A stretch of DNA of 64,000 nt from Ilyonectria destructans. Its lineage: Eukaryota > Ascomycota > Sordariomycetes > Hypocreales > Nectriaceae. The first letter of the stretch is position 1, and every line of letters starts with the position of its first letter. The stretch lies in the NCBI GenBank assembly GCA_020740775.1, contig JAHEWK010000001.1, forward strand, positions 4,588,001-4,652,000, read 5' to 3'. The notes below the pieces were generated by a model. It made no database searches and had not been told where the DNA came from. It saw only the letters and a list, made by a program, of their open reading frames with translations. A program made the translations under genes and the position numbers. Positions 31,014-41,940 of the stretch are shown here, in pieces.

Positions 31014-33986
31014 AAGGTAATCTGGAGCCTGGGTGGCATGCGTGCCAAACAGTCTAGTCAGCTACCCTGGATGATGCTCAAAATCGTGGTATCCGCCGAT
31101 GACCACAGCCAACCTACAACTTTATCATACATGCGTGATTCACGGTACAAATGCTAAGGCCGAAATAAGCATATTTGTGTCGCTACTTTGTATTATTTTC
31201 CCTTGTAGGTTTAACTGAGAGGGTTTGGGATAAGGGGAGCTATTCGGGATTCTTTGTGTCGTCGCTTCGTGCGTCTCGATACCGAATGGACGAGTCCCTA
31301 TTGCTTTACCAATCGTCTAGTCCCCGCCCTTGCCAACATTGAAGTACATCAAGTCCTGCCAGAAGAGGAGGTCAGAATTACCGGAAAGTTGGTGTGCTTC
31401 AACACTCGAGGATCCAACCCCGTGCTAGTTGATTCCACTTGATCTTCGCATATTGAGTGGAATTAGTTGGCTAACAAGCGGACAGTGCTAATTGAGATAT
31501 GTCGACCAGCCGAACGGTCGCTGGGCTATACAAACGTCAGCACCACCTCCTTCACACCGCGCAACTCTTCTCTCTTAAGATCAAGGACACTGAAAAATAT
31601 ATCTTCACATGTTTCTCAGATCACAAAAAAGGGACAGGGATGATAGGGAGTAGAAGTGAGGAGCATAGGAGAGGTCTATGGAACATACTCGGGATTGACA
31701 AGTCGCATTTCAGTTCGCCAGAAGCACTTGAGATCAAACCTAGTCTCTGTGCTGAAACAACATTTCATGCCCCACGTCATGAGATTGATCAGAAGAGATT
31801 GACGGGAAGAAAATACTTCTCCTTTATCGAGGGGGTTTGCAATCAAGGGCGACTAGGACTCCTGTAGGATAACTTCCCATGGCCCAAGCGATCAAGGAGG
31901 TATGATATCATGTCCACTTTCCAAACATCTACTTTAGTATGATTTCTCTTACCGTTTTTACACATCGCTCCCCGTAGATCATCTAGTTGGCATGCGGAAA
32001 CACCTTTGATTCGCTTGAGCAGCGAAAAAGGCAAGCTTCTCGTGGTCAAAGAGCTGTCTCTCATTGATATGGTTGGGTGATGGACCTCATCAACAAAACT
32101 AACAAAGAGGGTCCAACAATCTGGTGTAATCCGAGAGGCACCCGACGGTAATTTCGTTTTTCAGAGGCTCCGGATATAATGTACCTCATGGTTATGGCCG
32201 GCCGAACAAGATCAAACCCACAGGACTGTCGTAAGCAAGAGGAACGAGCACACTGAAGTTCGAATGGGCGTTTGCAGCGCCACCTGAGGCGTCCTCTGCT
32301 TGAGATTAGCGAACGAGTCCGTCCACTTTGACGTTACCAAGGAGCGTTGGAACCGACACGGCAGCGCGATGCCACGGACTAGCATTGGCAGATGTGGGGA
32401 GGAAATGAGCTTTGGCCGTTTTCGGGGGATGGCGGATGGAGGCGCAAACGTCAAAAACTGATGGCAAGGGCCCGTGAGCTGGAAACATTCTTGGCTGGAT
32501 TGAGATCGGTTCTCACCTGATCTTCCTCACCCGTGTTCCATCAGACAAATCAACCCTGTACTGATGACAATAGCTAATCGGAATGCATATCTCTAAACAG
32601 AATTTTAAGCCTGGCCTTCTTAACAACTTCGGAGGTTATAAGCGAATTATGAAGAGTTAGGGGCATACGCCGGTCAGGGAGTGAGATGAAGCCTGGCGTA
32701 GATTGTGAATAGTAGGTGTGGCATGATGTTCAGAGAATCCCACACTGGTGCAACGTGATGCATCAGTGGAGTGAGTCGTGTAAGTCATTGCGACTGCTGA
32801 TACGAGCGAGGCGCTTGTCATATCGCGATCTAGGCTATTCTCAGCCAAGTCGGCGCAACCTCATTTAAAATGGCCGGTGTGGCTTGACATGCCCCCCTAA
32901 TGCTTCTACGTTGGTTTTCCATGCGAGGGCAGAAAAGAAATTCTCGCTGAGCCCTACAGAGCGTTTTGGCAATTGCTCACTGAAGAAAGACTCGGAAACT
33001 CGGCAGCAACGGCGGGCCTGTCGGTTCCCAGCTGCCGGTATTATGGGGTATTTTGTGGAGTCGGGCCCGGGACTCGGGCCGCCCGGGTTTGAAGATCGGC
33101 ATTTCCAGGAGAGCATCAGGAGCATTAGGAGGATCAGATTATACACGCCTAACAGCCGTACCAGCTACTGGAGTCTCTGTAGACGGGGTTCATCTGTATG
33201 ATTGCATTTGATCTTTCATACCCATGTGCGTAGCATGGCGGTATTCGCCCATGTTCTATTAGTGAGGCACACCCGATGCCGCCCTCGATTGTCAGGTCAG
33301 TCGGCGCACCCTCAGTCACCAACGTGCATCTTGCAGACGCCGGCACAGCCGCACCTAATTTCGTGTCTTGCTGTGCCTGCCCTCATTCGCAGCTCGGTTC
33401 GATCAAGGTGCTGCGTGTTGGCGCTCATTCTTGGGAGATAGCCGCTGGTCCCTGACTAGTCGAGAGAGCTAGCGATAGCTGAGCCAGGGGTTCGCCAGGA
33501 ACCTCACCACAATTGTAGTGGCGAAGACGATTCAAGATGCCGTTTCCGAAGCCAGTAACCGTTTCCTGCAGGCTAGGACACACTCGTCCGTAGCTTCAGG
33601 TGCGAATGGCACGATAGTTTCTCAAAAGGGCCACAGGAGCCTTGACGCCACGAGGCCCACGACAACCCCACGACCGGCCGCCCCTGTCAACCCAAGGAGG
33701 CTTTTCGGGAACATCTCGTCTGCTGCAGCACACTACGACGGTGGCTGCGGCGTTAGCTCGCGTTGACGTTGACGTCGACCGCCGACGGTAGATAGCCTTG
33801 GTGTTGCCGCCCGGCTTGGCCAGGATCTCGGCGGTTCGATGCCATGTACTGTCCGTTTCGAGGTTCCCTCAATGGCGCGTGCCGGCACCCGGACGGATGA
33901 AGTAAGATAGCCGGTTATATAGAAGCCTGCGTGGACTGAGATGGTGTTTCTGGCTGTTCATCTCCTTCCTTTCTTGTCCTCACAGT

Positions 33987-34097
33987 CATTCGTTCACTGT
34001 CGTTGCATCCATTCGCTCAGCATCGTTGCATTCATTCATTCAGCGTCGTTGCATTCATTCATTCAGCATCGTTGCATTCATTCGTTCAGCAGTATTG
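33987..34097. repeat. 23-bp tandem repeat directly upstream of the secreted modular protein
   Basis: Four consecutive 23-bp units (34006-34028, 34029-34051, 34052-34074, 34075-34097), each built as CATTCATTCATTCAGC plus a GTTG-ended remainder, preceded by a partial unit from 33987. The array ends about 40 bases before the ATG at 34139, so it probably lies in the leader or core promoter. TATATA-like sequence at about 33915 fits a promoter just upstream. Confidence 0.75.
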
Positions 34098-34138
34098 CAG
34101 TCATTCTTTAACGCCTACTTTCAGTAATTTCCTTCATT

Positions 34139-36906
34139 ATGGTCAGGTTGATTCCCGCCGTCCTGGTGGCCCTGGCCTTGCCTGGGATCAACGCCGGTCC
34201 TTGCAAAGTTCCTACTACGACGACAACCTCCACGAGTGCCTCCACTACCCCTTCAACTGCGCCCTCCTGTACGGCTTACACAGCAGCGCCTTACGGTGCA
34301 GTGTGCGGAGGAGAAGGCCCTCCTCCGGGTAACCCCCCCACCATTGCTACTTTGAATCTTCCCACGCGTGAGGAATGTGCCTATGCCTGTTATCAGACTG
34401 CCTGCTCCAAGTTCGGCTTCACGACTGGTAACTGTATTCTCTACGGCGAGAGACAAGAACAACGTCTTGTACGACTTGCTCGTACCGTTTGCCCGCCGTA
34501 CTATGACCTAGCATGTTTCGATTGCTCAGGTACTAGCACGTCGACAGCTCCCGGCTCGACTACGACTACACCTGGATCCACGCCTACTACAACACCTGAG
34601 AACTCAGCTACCTCTCCTACTACGACACCTGAGAACTCAGCTACCTCTCCTACCACTACACCGGGGAACACTCCTACCACAACACCTGAGCTCTCAGCTA
34701 CTTCTCCTACCACTACACCGGGGAACACTCCTACCACCACGCCCGAGAACTCAGCTACTTCTCCTACCACCACGCCCGAGAACTCAACTACTTCTCCTAC
34801 CACCACATCGGAGAACTCTGCTACTGCTCCCACCACGACACCCGAGAGCACTCCGACCACGACACCTGAGAACTCAACTACTTCTCCTACCACTACGCCT
34901 GAGAGTACTCCTACTACAACACCCGAGAACTCTACCACTTGTCCCACCACCACGCCTGAGGAGACTCCTACTACAACGCCCGAGCAGACTCCTACTACCA
35001 CACCCGAGAGCACTCCTACTACAACACCCGAGAACTCTACCACTTGTCCTACCACCACGCCTGAGGAGACCCCTACTACAACGCCCGAGCAGACTCCTAC
35101 TACTACGCCCGAGAACTCTGCTACCTCTCCTACCACAACCACCACGGCGGAATCGACGACGACGACAGAATCAGCAACAACTACAACTGAAGCGACAACG
35201 ACTACAACTGAATCGACAACAACCACAACTGAAGCGACAACAACTACAACTGAAGCGACAACAACTACAACTGAAGCGACAACGACCACAACGGATTCAA
35301 CAACGACCACGAGTAGTGCCACCTCTACAACCACTACTGCGGCCCCAACATGTGACGCCTACGAGCTGGTCCCCTCTCCCCCGTCTGGCGCAAAGTGCGG
35401 TTTCGAGGGTGCTGTCAATATTGGAAAATCCCCTATCGCTACGGCTTCTAAGCAGAACAAGTCCGACTGTGCTAAGTTCTGTGTTGATACAGTGAGCTGT
35501 GAGTCCTTCTCATAAACTCGAAGAGCGATACCTGCTCCCTCTTCGACTGTTCAGTCGCTGCTGTTGCCCACTCGAAGTCTTCGTGCGGTGAATACTTTTA
35601 TGATAAGACATGCTACGGATGTTCAACCACTACAACCACCACTGCGTCCACAACGACCACAAGCAGCGCCACCTCTACAACCACTACAGCAGCCCCGACC
35701 TGCGACGCCTACCAGCTGGCTTCATCTGCTCCATCTAATGCCAAGTGTGGCTTTGAGGGCGGTGTTAAGAGTGGAAAGCATGCTATTGCTACAGCGACTA
35801 AGCAGAAGCAGTCAGACTGTGCTAAATTCTGTGCTGATAACACAAACTGCGAGTCGTTCTCATATAACTCCAAGACTGATATCTGCACTCTCTTTGACTG
35901 TTCGGTCACCGCGGTTGCATATGCCAAGTCTTCATGTGGCGACTACTTCTACGATAACACCTGCTACGAGTGCACGCCATCTGCACCCCCAACTTGTGAT
36001 GCCTACCAGCTGCTTACATCTGCTCCGGCAAATGCTCAATGTGGCTTTGAGGGTGGAGTTAAGAGTGCAAAGCATCCTATCACTACAGCTATCAAGCAGA
36101 AGCAGTCTGACTGTGCCAAATTTTGTGCTGATCAGGAGGGCTGCGAGTCCTTTTCGTACAACTCTAAGACTGACGTCTGCTCTCTCTTTGACTGCTCGGT
36201 CACTACTGTTGCCTACGCAAAGTCTTCATGCGGCGACTTCTTCTATGACAAGGCATGCTACGGGTGCCAGTCAACCACCACGCCTCCTACTACGCCTCCT
36301 GCGGTCTGCCAGCTGAAAACCACTGGGCTGTCCGGAGCCGTGTGCGGTAGGGAGGGCACCAAGAAGAACAGCGTCAACTACATTGACGTGAAGTCCGCCA
36401 GCACTCGCGCGCAATGTGCCCAGTTCTGTTTCAACAACGCCGCCTGCGACTCCTGGGCATACCGCAGCATCGGGAACGTCTGCACTCTGTACGACAGAGG
36501 AGTCAGCTCCGCATCTTCGTCCAACGGTGGTTGCGGTGTCGAGTGGTATGACCGGGGATGCTACTCATGCCCTACCACCACCACTACTCCCCCAGCTACG
36601 TGCAGCTCGTACTCGCTCATCTCTAAGCCGTCAAGCAACCAAATCTGCAACAAGAAGGGTGAGATCTGCAAGGAGACCTTCCTCAGCTTTGGTGACGCGA
36701 CCAGCGACGCAACTTGTGCCAAGAGCTGCAACCAGACCCAGGGGTGCAAGCTCTTCTCGCGTGCCAAGAACAACGGCGTGTACAAATGTAGCATGTACTC
36801 AGCCTATGACTTCACTGCCACCATTTACGGAGTCGCCTTCTCGCAACCTGATTGTTACGAGTGCTGCGACTCTAGCAACTCGGGAACTTCGATCCGCCGG
36901 ACCTAA
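34139..36906 (+). CDS. Secreted Thr/Pro-rich protein with repeated Cys-rich (apple/PAN-like) modules, frame disrupted
   Basis: Secreted or cell-surface protein by sequence. Seen: signal peptide MVRLIPAVLVALALPGINA; Cys-rich module 1 (about 34268-34530); a long mucin-like linker of TTTPE and TTTTEA repeats (about 34538-35343); then five more Cys-rich modules of the type CDAY...CGFEG...DCAKFC...CESFS...C..FDC...YCY.C to the stop at 36906. The first frame stops at 35513-35515. Compared with modules 3 and 4, one base is missing from a Tyr codon there, and the frame one base back is then open to the end. So either it is a single-base frameshift (pseudogene or sequence error), or the interval 35499-35554 (GTGAGT...TTCAG, 56 nt) is spliced out, which restores frame (903 residues) but deletes two cysteines and neighbouring conserved residues of module 2. 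Apple/PAN-like is a resemblance only. Adhesion or cell-wall roles are a guess. Confidence 0.75.
34538..35343 (+). repeat. Coding tandem repeats: Thr/Pro-rich linker
   Basis: About 270 residues built from TTTPENS, TTTPGN, TTTPES and TTTPEE/TTTPEQ units, then TTTTEA units. It includes two copies of a 105-bp (35-codon) block beginning near 34925 and 35030, each carrying one Cys in TTCPTTT. Units with NST create N-glycosylation sequons, and the Thr content predicts dense O-mannosylation. Confidence 0.85.
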
Positions 36907-37847
36907 GGCCTGGTTCCCACATCTCTTTGGCCGAGACAACTCTCCGGGGTGGGCAGTAGTGGCGGGATCAATTAATATCTACTGCCCTATCCCTATAATA
37001 CACAAAAAAGACATGCCAATTCCTTTTCGTTTTTCTCCTCCGGGCTATTCTTGGGAAACTGCGCGGTTATGCCTCGTATTTGATCTTGGTACCCTGGGTG
37101 AGAATGATTTCTGTTAATGCATTCAGGATACACTCTGAAATAGCCTTGTTTTATTGTTTAATGTCATGATTTAGAATACATAGTTAGTCGTACATGTATG
37201 CATGGATACCTTGGCAGTCCCCAACACGATGTTCAATTTTCCTGTTGAAAAGTAATGAGTACTGGAAAATTATAATATACGGGATTTTCCGGATTTCTGA
37301 GTCTTTGTATGTGTCCAATAATTTTGTTAATATTTGTTTAGCTTCAAAGTTAAATTGGCAACCGGGCGACTGTCGATAGTAACTTGGTTCAAATGTCTGA
37401 GCTGCCTCGACACTTAAACTTAATACATATCTTGCCATGTTAGGCTACGAAACTAGGAACACTCAGTATGGTTACCAATGTCAGAAGCAATCCTTTGAGA
37501 TGTTTAATTTAGCGCACGGTGGTGATAAGATGATGCGGTGGTGGCAACACCTTGCAAACGTAAAGTAAGTTGACTGCTGAAGTCTTGTTATTTTCACATT
37601 TATCAACTCCATCAACTTTGCACAGCTACCAGGCAATGTCACCCCTGGACCCAGCCTCTCGCCCAATGCCGTAAAGCATCCTAGTACACTTGATAAAAAA
37701 TCCAACATCCATCGCATCGAAGCACGCTCGCTATGCCCGTCCATACGGCCATCCTGGGCAAAGGGGTATATATGAATGCAAAAACCAATCCTAGAGTCTT
37801 GAGTCTTTCCGTCTAGCCAAGCCGCAATCCAAATCTCTCTTAGCACT
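36907..37847. other. Intergenic region between the modular protein and the ELMO gene
   Basis: About 940 bases between convergent genes, AT-rich in the middle (37100-37450). No gene is seen. Confidence 0.5.
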
Positions 37848-39986
37848 TCAGACCTCAAAGAAATAATCATCGTCCAGCCCTTCTCGGGATGGAATCACAC
37901 CGGCTCCAGGCACTGGGCCATCGAACGCCGAGTCCATCCGCACATTCAGCAGCCGGATCTTTAGCCCGTATTCGCTCACCATGTTAACCAACTTGTTCGT
38001 CTCCGCCGTAATTGGAGCCTGATTCAATACTAGTAGCAGCCCGTCCAGCCACTCGGATGCGAGGCTGTGGCTGAGTGGCCACAGCGAGAGAATCGGATGC
38101 TCCTTGGTATCCATTCCCTTGGTGGGATGCACTGGGTTGATAAAGCTGTACACGGTGATCTTTGTCGTCGTAGTCTTGGTTGTCGCTCCACTATTCGTGC
38201 TCTTTACGTCGTCTGATGCCGACACGTTGGACACGACTGAACTGATGGTACTGAGGTCAATCTTCTCTCCTAGAGATTCCAGGGTCGGCTCCTGAGGCGT
38301 CTGTTCCTCGAAATCGGCATAGTGGAGATATCGACGGTTGTGAGACAGCTTAGCATACCGCCATGGCGTCGGCGTAAAGAGTCGGTGCTTAGACCCGTTG
38401 TTGTTCTCTCGCTTTGGCGTCGGCTTTGTGAACCACGACCCCTCAAGGAGGCATCGGATCCTTTGCTCCTTCACGAACTGTAAGGCCTCCTGCTTCAACT
38501 CCTCCCGCACTTGGTATAGATGCTGACCCCATGTGCCCTCAAATGACATCTCGAGCAGGTCCATTTGTTGCTCTCGTAGGCGCGCCACATCAAATTCTTG
38601 CATCTCTTCCTCCGCCTCCAACACATCCTTGGTTCTCGTAGCGCCGCCCACCACTTGGTCAACGAGGATCCGCACTAGTTCGACGACCTTTTCAAAGTCA
38701 TCATGTTCTGCACCAGTGACCTTCCAGACTCGGAAAAAGGCATGTAAGGAAGCTGTATGTAGCCGAGACCACTGAAGTAGAAGAGGTCGAAACAGCCTGT
38801 CGTGGTCCTTTGATTCCATCACCTGGTACCCCTTGGTGTCCTCTAGGTCGGCCTTGTCGACTTCAAAGTGCTCATACAGCACCATCGTGACCGCGAAGCT
38901 CGCTCGGGCAACGGGGCAACGTTGGGATGCCGGCTTGCCCGCCTGCTCCATCAACAGCTTTTGGAACCGGTCCTCATGCTTCCGCACGTAGTCTGTGATG
39001 TCCATCATGCCCAGGAAGCCAGTAATGTCAAATTCCTGCGCAGGGCTCTCAGTCTCAAAGCCCAACCTTCTCCACTTCTCGGGGTTGTGCCTTCTGCTCC
39101 CCTTCTTTGCCGATGCCTCATTTTGCTCAATTGACGGTGAGTGGCCGTTCACATGCGCCCGGTCTGGAGCGCTGGCGAGATGCAAGCCTTTGAGGGCCCG
39201 TCGATGTTCCGGTCGTTCCAGGTCAACCTCTACCTCGCGCCACTTCCTCAATAAGATCTTGGTCAATGACTGAAACTCTAACAGGGGATGTGCCAAGTCC
39301 TGTAGGGCCGAACTCTGCATGAGCTTATAGACGGCCTTGATCAGCCCCAGGTCCTGCAGCCTCTTGATAAACTTGGACCACTCGTCCCCTTGGGAGGTCC
39401 CGTTGGCCTTGCCGCCGCCCATGGTGGTCTCGTTGGATACGGCGTCTCGGATCAGTGCATTGATGAGCATGAGGGCGTTGGCGCACAGGGCGTGGTCGGC
39501 ACTCTGCAGCTGGGCTATCACCAGCTCAAAGAATTGCGGGTAAACGGCGACGGCAGGCTTCAGGGCGCGGAAGCCAAAGGTTCCGGGGGTGCGGCTCGCG
39601 GCGCCTCCGAGGGCGGTGGACTGGGAATGGCTGACGAGGGCGACCAGAATGGACATGGCGCCCCTGAGGATATTAACCAGTGGGTTCGTGACGATGAGCT
39701 CCACGACCCGCTCGACGAGGTCACTGGCCGTTGGACCCTCGAAGATGTCCCATCCCATGTCAACTTCGAGGAGGCGTGTGAGGCTCTGGAGCGAGTAGGC
39801 GAGGGTATTGCCGGCGGCCGTCATGATGAGGCGGCGCAGCACGACGAGGCCGCCCGAGGAGATGAAGACGTCGGCAAAGGCAGGGTCGTTGATCGAGTTC
39901 TGTAGCTTAAAGACGGCCATCTTGCGCGAGGCATCTTCGTCGCTGGCTAGGCGCGCAAGCAGCGCGGGGATGTCTGCTTGATCCAT
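37848..39986 (-). CDS. ELMO/CED-12 domain protein
   Basis: Fungal homologue of ELMO, which in animals partners DOCK proteins as a Rac exchange factor and in fungi is linked to actin and polarised growth. Single exon, 712 residues. Seen: an N-terminal armadillo-like helical region (about 1-250: LLARLASDEDASRKMAVFKL, LVERVVELIVTNPL); the ELMO core at about 300-420, with WRRLGFETESPAQEFDITG, FLGMMDITDYVRKHEDRF and RCPVARASFAVTMVLYEHF; helices (QLARLREQQMDLLEMSFEG region) leading to a C-terminal PH-like domain (about 540-712) with RIRCLLEGSWFTKP, WRYAKLSHNRRYLHYADF and EHPILSLWPLSHSLASEW. The start MDQADIPALLARLAS is the first ATG of the frame. It is divergent from U2AF35. The animal partnership is family knowledge; no partner is visible here. 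Confidence 0.85.
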   Translation of the reverse strand: MDQADIPALLARLASDEDASRKMAVFKLQNSINDPAFADVFISSGGLVVLRRLIMTAAGNTLAYSLQSLTRLLEVDMGWDIFEGPTASDLVERVVELIVTNPLVNILRGAMSILVALVSHSQSTALGGAASRTPGTFGFRALKPAVAVYPQFFELVIAQLQSADHALCANALMLINALIRDAVSNETTMGGGKANGTSQGDEWSKFIKRLQDLGLIKAVYKLMQSSALQDLAHPLLEFQSLTKILLRKWREVEVDLERPEHRRALKGLHLASAPDRAHVNGHSPSIEQNEASAKKGSRRHNPEKWRRLGFETESPAQEFDITGFLGMMDITDYVRKHEDRFQKLLMEQAGKPASQRCPVARASFAVTMVLYEHFEVDKADLEDTKGYQVMESKDHDRLFRPLLLQWSRLHTASLHAFFRVWKVTGAEHDDFEKVVELVRILVDQVVGGATRTKDVLEAEEEMQEFDVARLREQQMDLLEMSFEGTWGQHLYQVREELKQEALQFVKEQRIRCLLEGSWFTKPTPKRENNNGSKHRLFTPTPWRYAKLSHNRRYLHYADFEEQTPQEPTLESLGEKIDLSTISSVVSNVSASDDVKSTNSGATTKTTTTKITVYSFINPVHPTKGMDTKEHPILSLWPLSHSLASEWLDGLLLVLNQAPITAETNKLVNMVSEYGLKIRLLNVRMDSAFDGPVPGAGVIPSREGLDDDYFFEV

Positions 39987-40724
39987 TGTGTTTCGGGTTC
40001 GCGTTCGAGTTTGGGGAGGCGGGGACGGGGGTCGAGTTTAAGCTGTAGAAGCAGGCGACGGGGGGCGGAGGAGATGTTATGCCGGTGCATTCATTGCCTG
40101 GGGTTGGTGAGGGAGTAGGCCGCTGTCGGTAATGTCGTGATTGGCATCAGTGGCAGTGTCAGGTCGCCTCGATTTTTTTCTCAGTCTAGAGTTTGGAGTC
40201 GTGAGTCGCGAAGCGCGGGGGAAAGTCGTTGTGAGACGGCATTGGAGACGCAGGAGACTCGGAAGGTTGGTTCCTGAATCGATTTAATGAACCACTTTAC
40301 CAGTTCAGGACTGGGCTAGTGAACGGTCTCACCGGCTCCAAGCCACACCTCTGGATTGGCCGGCAAGATTAGCGCCCTTGTTTTAGCCACTTCTTTTGTG
40401 GCTGTGGTGGTTTTGTCTCCAGAATGTTCCCCGAAGAATTGGTAAAAATCCTCAAGGGGATTTTTAGCTGTATGAAAGAAGTTAAATTTAGGACATGTTT
40501 CTGATAAAGGTATGCTATTCGCTAGTAATCATTAGTAGTCATTAGTATCAAGTTTATAATCTCGAGAAGCATCCGCCACACACGTGACCCAGCCTCATCC
40601 GCCTCATGTGGCGCAAGGCTATCTTCCGACGTCCCAATTCTTCCTCCAGCCAGCTCCTCCAACGCCAACCATCATCACAGATCAGCCTCAACCAACCTTG
40701 TCGCCACATCTCATCTTCACAACC
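39987..40724. promoter_or_regulatory. Divergent upstream region, ELMO / U2AF35
   Basis: 738 bases between the two start codons, with AT-rich sequence at 40440-40560. No gene is seen; both promoters must lie here. Confidence 0.5.
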
Positions 40725-41518
40725 ATGGCCAACTTCCTCGCCTCCATTTTCGGTACCGAGCTTGACAAGGTCAACTGCTCCTTCTACTTCGTAAGTCCCA
40801 CCTTGCCTTGCCCAGCGGCGCGTGGAAGCTTCCCTTGGTATTCCTTGGCTCAGCATTGCTAACTTTCGCGCCCTCGCGCGCTCGTCGGATTAGAAAATTG
40901 GTGCCTGCAGACATGGCGACCGCTGCTCTCGAAAACACGTCAAGCCCTCCTACAGCCAGACCATCCTGATGCCCAACCTCTACCAGAACCCGGCCTACGA
41001 TCCCAAGAATCGCATGAACCCATCCCAGCTCCAGAACCACTTTGACGCCTTTTACGAGGACATCTGGTGCGAGTTGTGCAAGTACGGCGAGCTCGAGGAG
41101 CTCGTTGTCTGCGACAACAATAATGACCGTGCGTGCCGCTCCCTCCACCATCTATCTAAAGCAAATGTACTAACACTTTCCTCCAACAGACCTCATCGGC
41201 AACGTCTACGCGCGATTCAAGTACGAGGAATCTGCCCAGAAGGCCTGCGACGAACTCAACAGCCGCTGGTACGCTGCGCGCCCCATCTACTGCGAGCTTA
41301 GCCCCGTGACCGACTTCCGTGAGGCCTGCTGCCGCCTTAACTCTGGCGAGGGCTGCGTCCGCGGCGGCTTCTGCAACTTCATCCACCGCAAGAACCCCGG
41401 CGAGGAGCTCGATCGCGACCTTACACTCAGCACTAAGAAGTGGCTCAAAACCCGCGGCCGTGACGAGAAGAGCGTCAGTCGTTCGCCGACCCCGGAGCCT
41501 ACGCGACGTCGGTTCTAG
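40725..41518 (+). CDS. U2AF1: U2 snRNP auxiliary factor small subunit (U2AF35/U2AF23)
   Basis: Binds the 3' splice-site AG as a heterodimer with the large U2AF subunit. I infer three exons: 40725-40790, 40894-41128 and 41190-41518, giving 209 residues. Intron 1 (103 nt) has TTGCTAAC and a TAG acceptor. Intron 2 (61 nt) has TACTAAC and an ACAG acceptor. Seen: N-terminal ASIFGTELDKVNCSFYF; first CCCH finger [20 protein letters not shown]; the U2AF-homology RRM (QTILMPNLYQNP, YEDIWCELCKYGELEELVVC, GNVYARFKYEESAQKAC, RPIYCELSPVTDFREACC); second CCCH finger CCRLNSGEGCVRGGFCNFIH; then a short basic tail ending SRSPTPEPTRRRF. The protein is short because it lacks a long RS domain, like fission yeast U2AF23. 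Confidence 0.95.
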
Positions 41519-41940
41519 TGTTTTTAGTTGTTGTGTTTTGTGGTTCCAATCCAATTGATCAAGGGGAGAAGGAAAAGAATCCTCTCCCGAGGGCGGTCTG
41601 GGTCATGGCGTTTAAGGAAGGGACTTTGGGTAGCTTCATTTAGGGTGTGTTGATGATGCCACATTTATACAGATAATTCATGTGAATTCAAAACGAGTCG
41701 AGTTCCCGACAAGACTGATCTTGGTTGTTGATATTCTTGCCGGGTTGGTGTTGAATCCTTGTTACTCATTGCCAACCCATCATAATGCAGATATGTACAA
41801 TGGTATCCCTTTATAACGAGTCCTGATGCCGCGCCGATGTTGATATATGCCCTGCCCCGAACCGTCGCCTGCCCCGTTCTTTTAAAATAGCCAACCAACC
41901 TTGCCGCCTGGCCCTTCTATTCTTTGGTTGAAAATTGTCT
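41519..41940. other. 3' intergenic region between convergent U2AF35 and oxysterol-binding protein genes
   Basis: 422 bases, no coding frame supported. It should hold both polyadenylation sites. Confidence 0.5.

Larger units (their letters stand above)
28327..34138. other. Gene-poor 5.8-kb region
   Basis: No reading frame here has recognisable domains or convincing length and codon pattern, and I see no intact transposon, terminal inverted repeats or further tRNA. It contains a CA-rich microsatellite (29511-29559), an 8-bp inverted repeat (30993-31013) and, at its right end, a 23-bp tandem repeat (33987-34097) just before the secreted modular protein. The middle (about 30.6-32.7 kb) is more AT-rich than the flanks. 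Decayed repeats, long regulatory sequence or non-coding RNA are all possible. Confidence 0.5.

Noticed and set aside
31254..31442. 62-codon frame whose end (ALANIEVHQVLPEEEVRI) looks protein-like
   Set aside because: Too short and without splice partners I can defend; it could be a decayed gene fragment, but nothing confirms it.
33518..33766. 82-codon frame (QDAVSEASNRFLQA) and an opposite-strand AKPGGNTKAIY string near 33800
   Set aside because: Each faintly recalls the start of class III aminotransferases, but they lie on opposite strands and neither continues; I treat the resemblance as chance.
34501..35334. 277-codon Val-rich open frame on the minus strand
   Set aside because: It is the antisense image of the Thr/Pro-rich repeats of the secreted protein; the low-complexity Val/Ser composition follows from the repeat and there is no independent coding signal.
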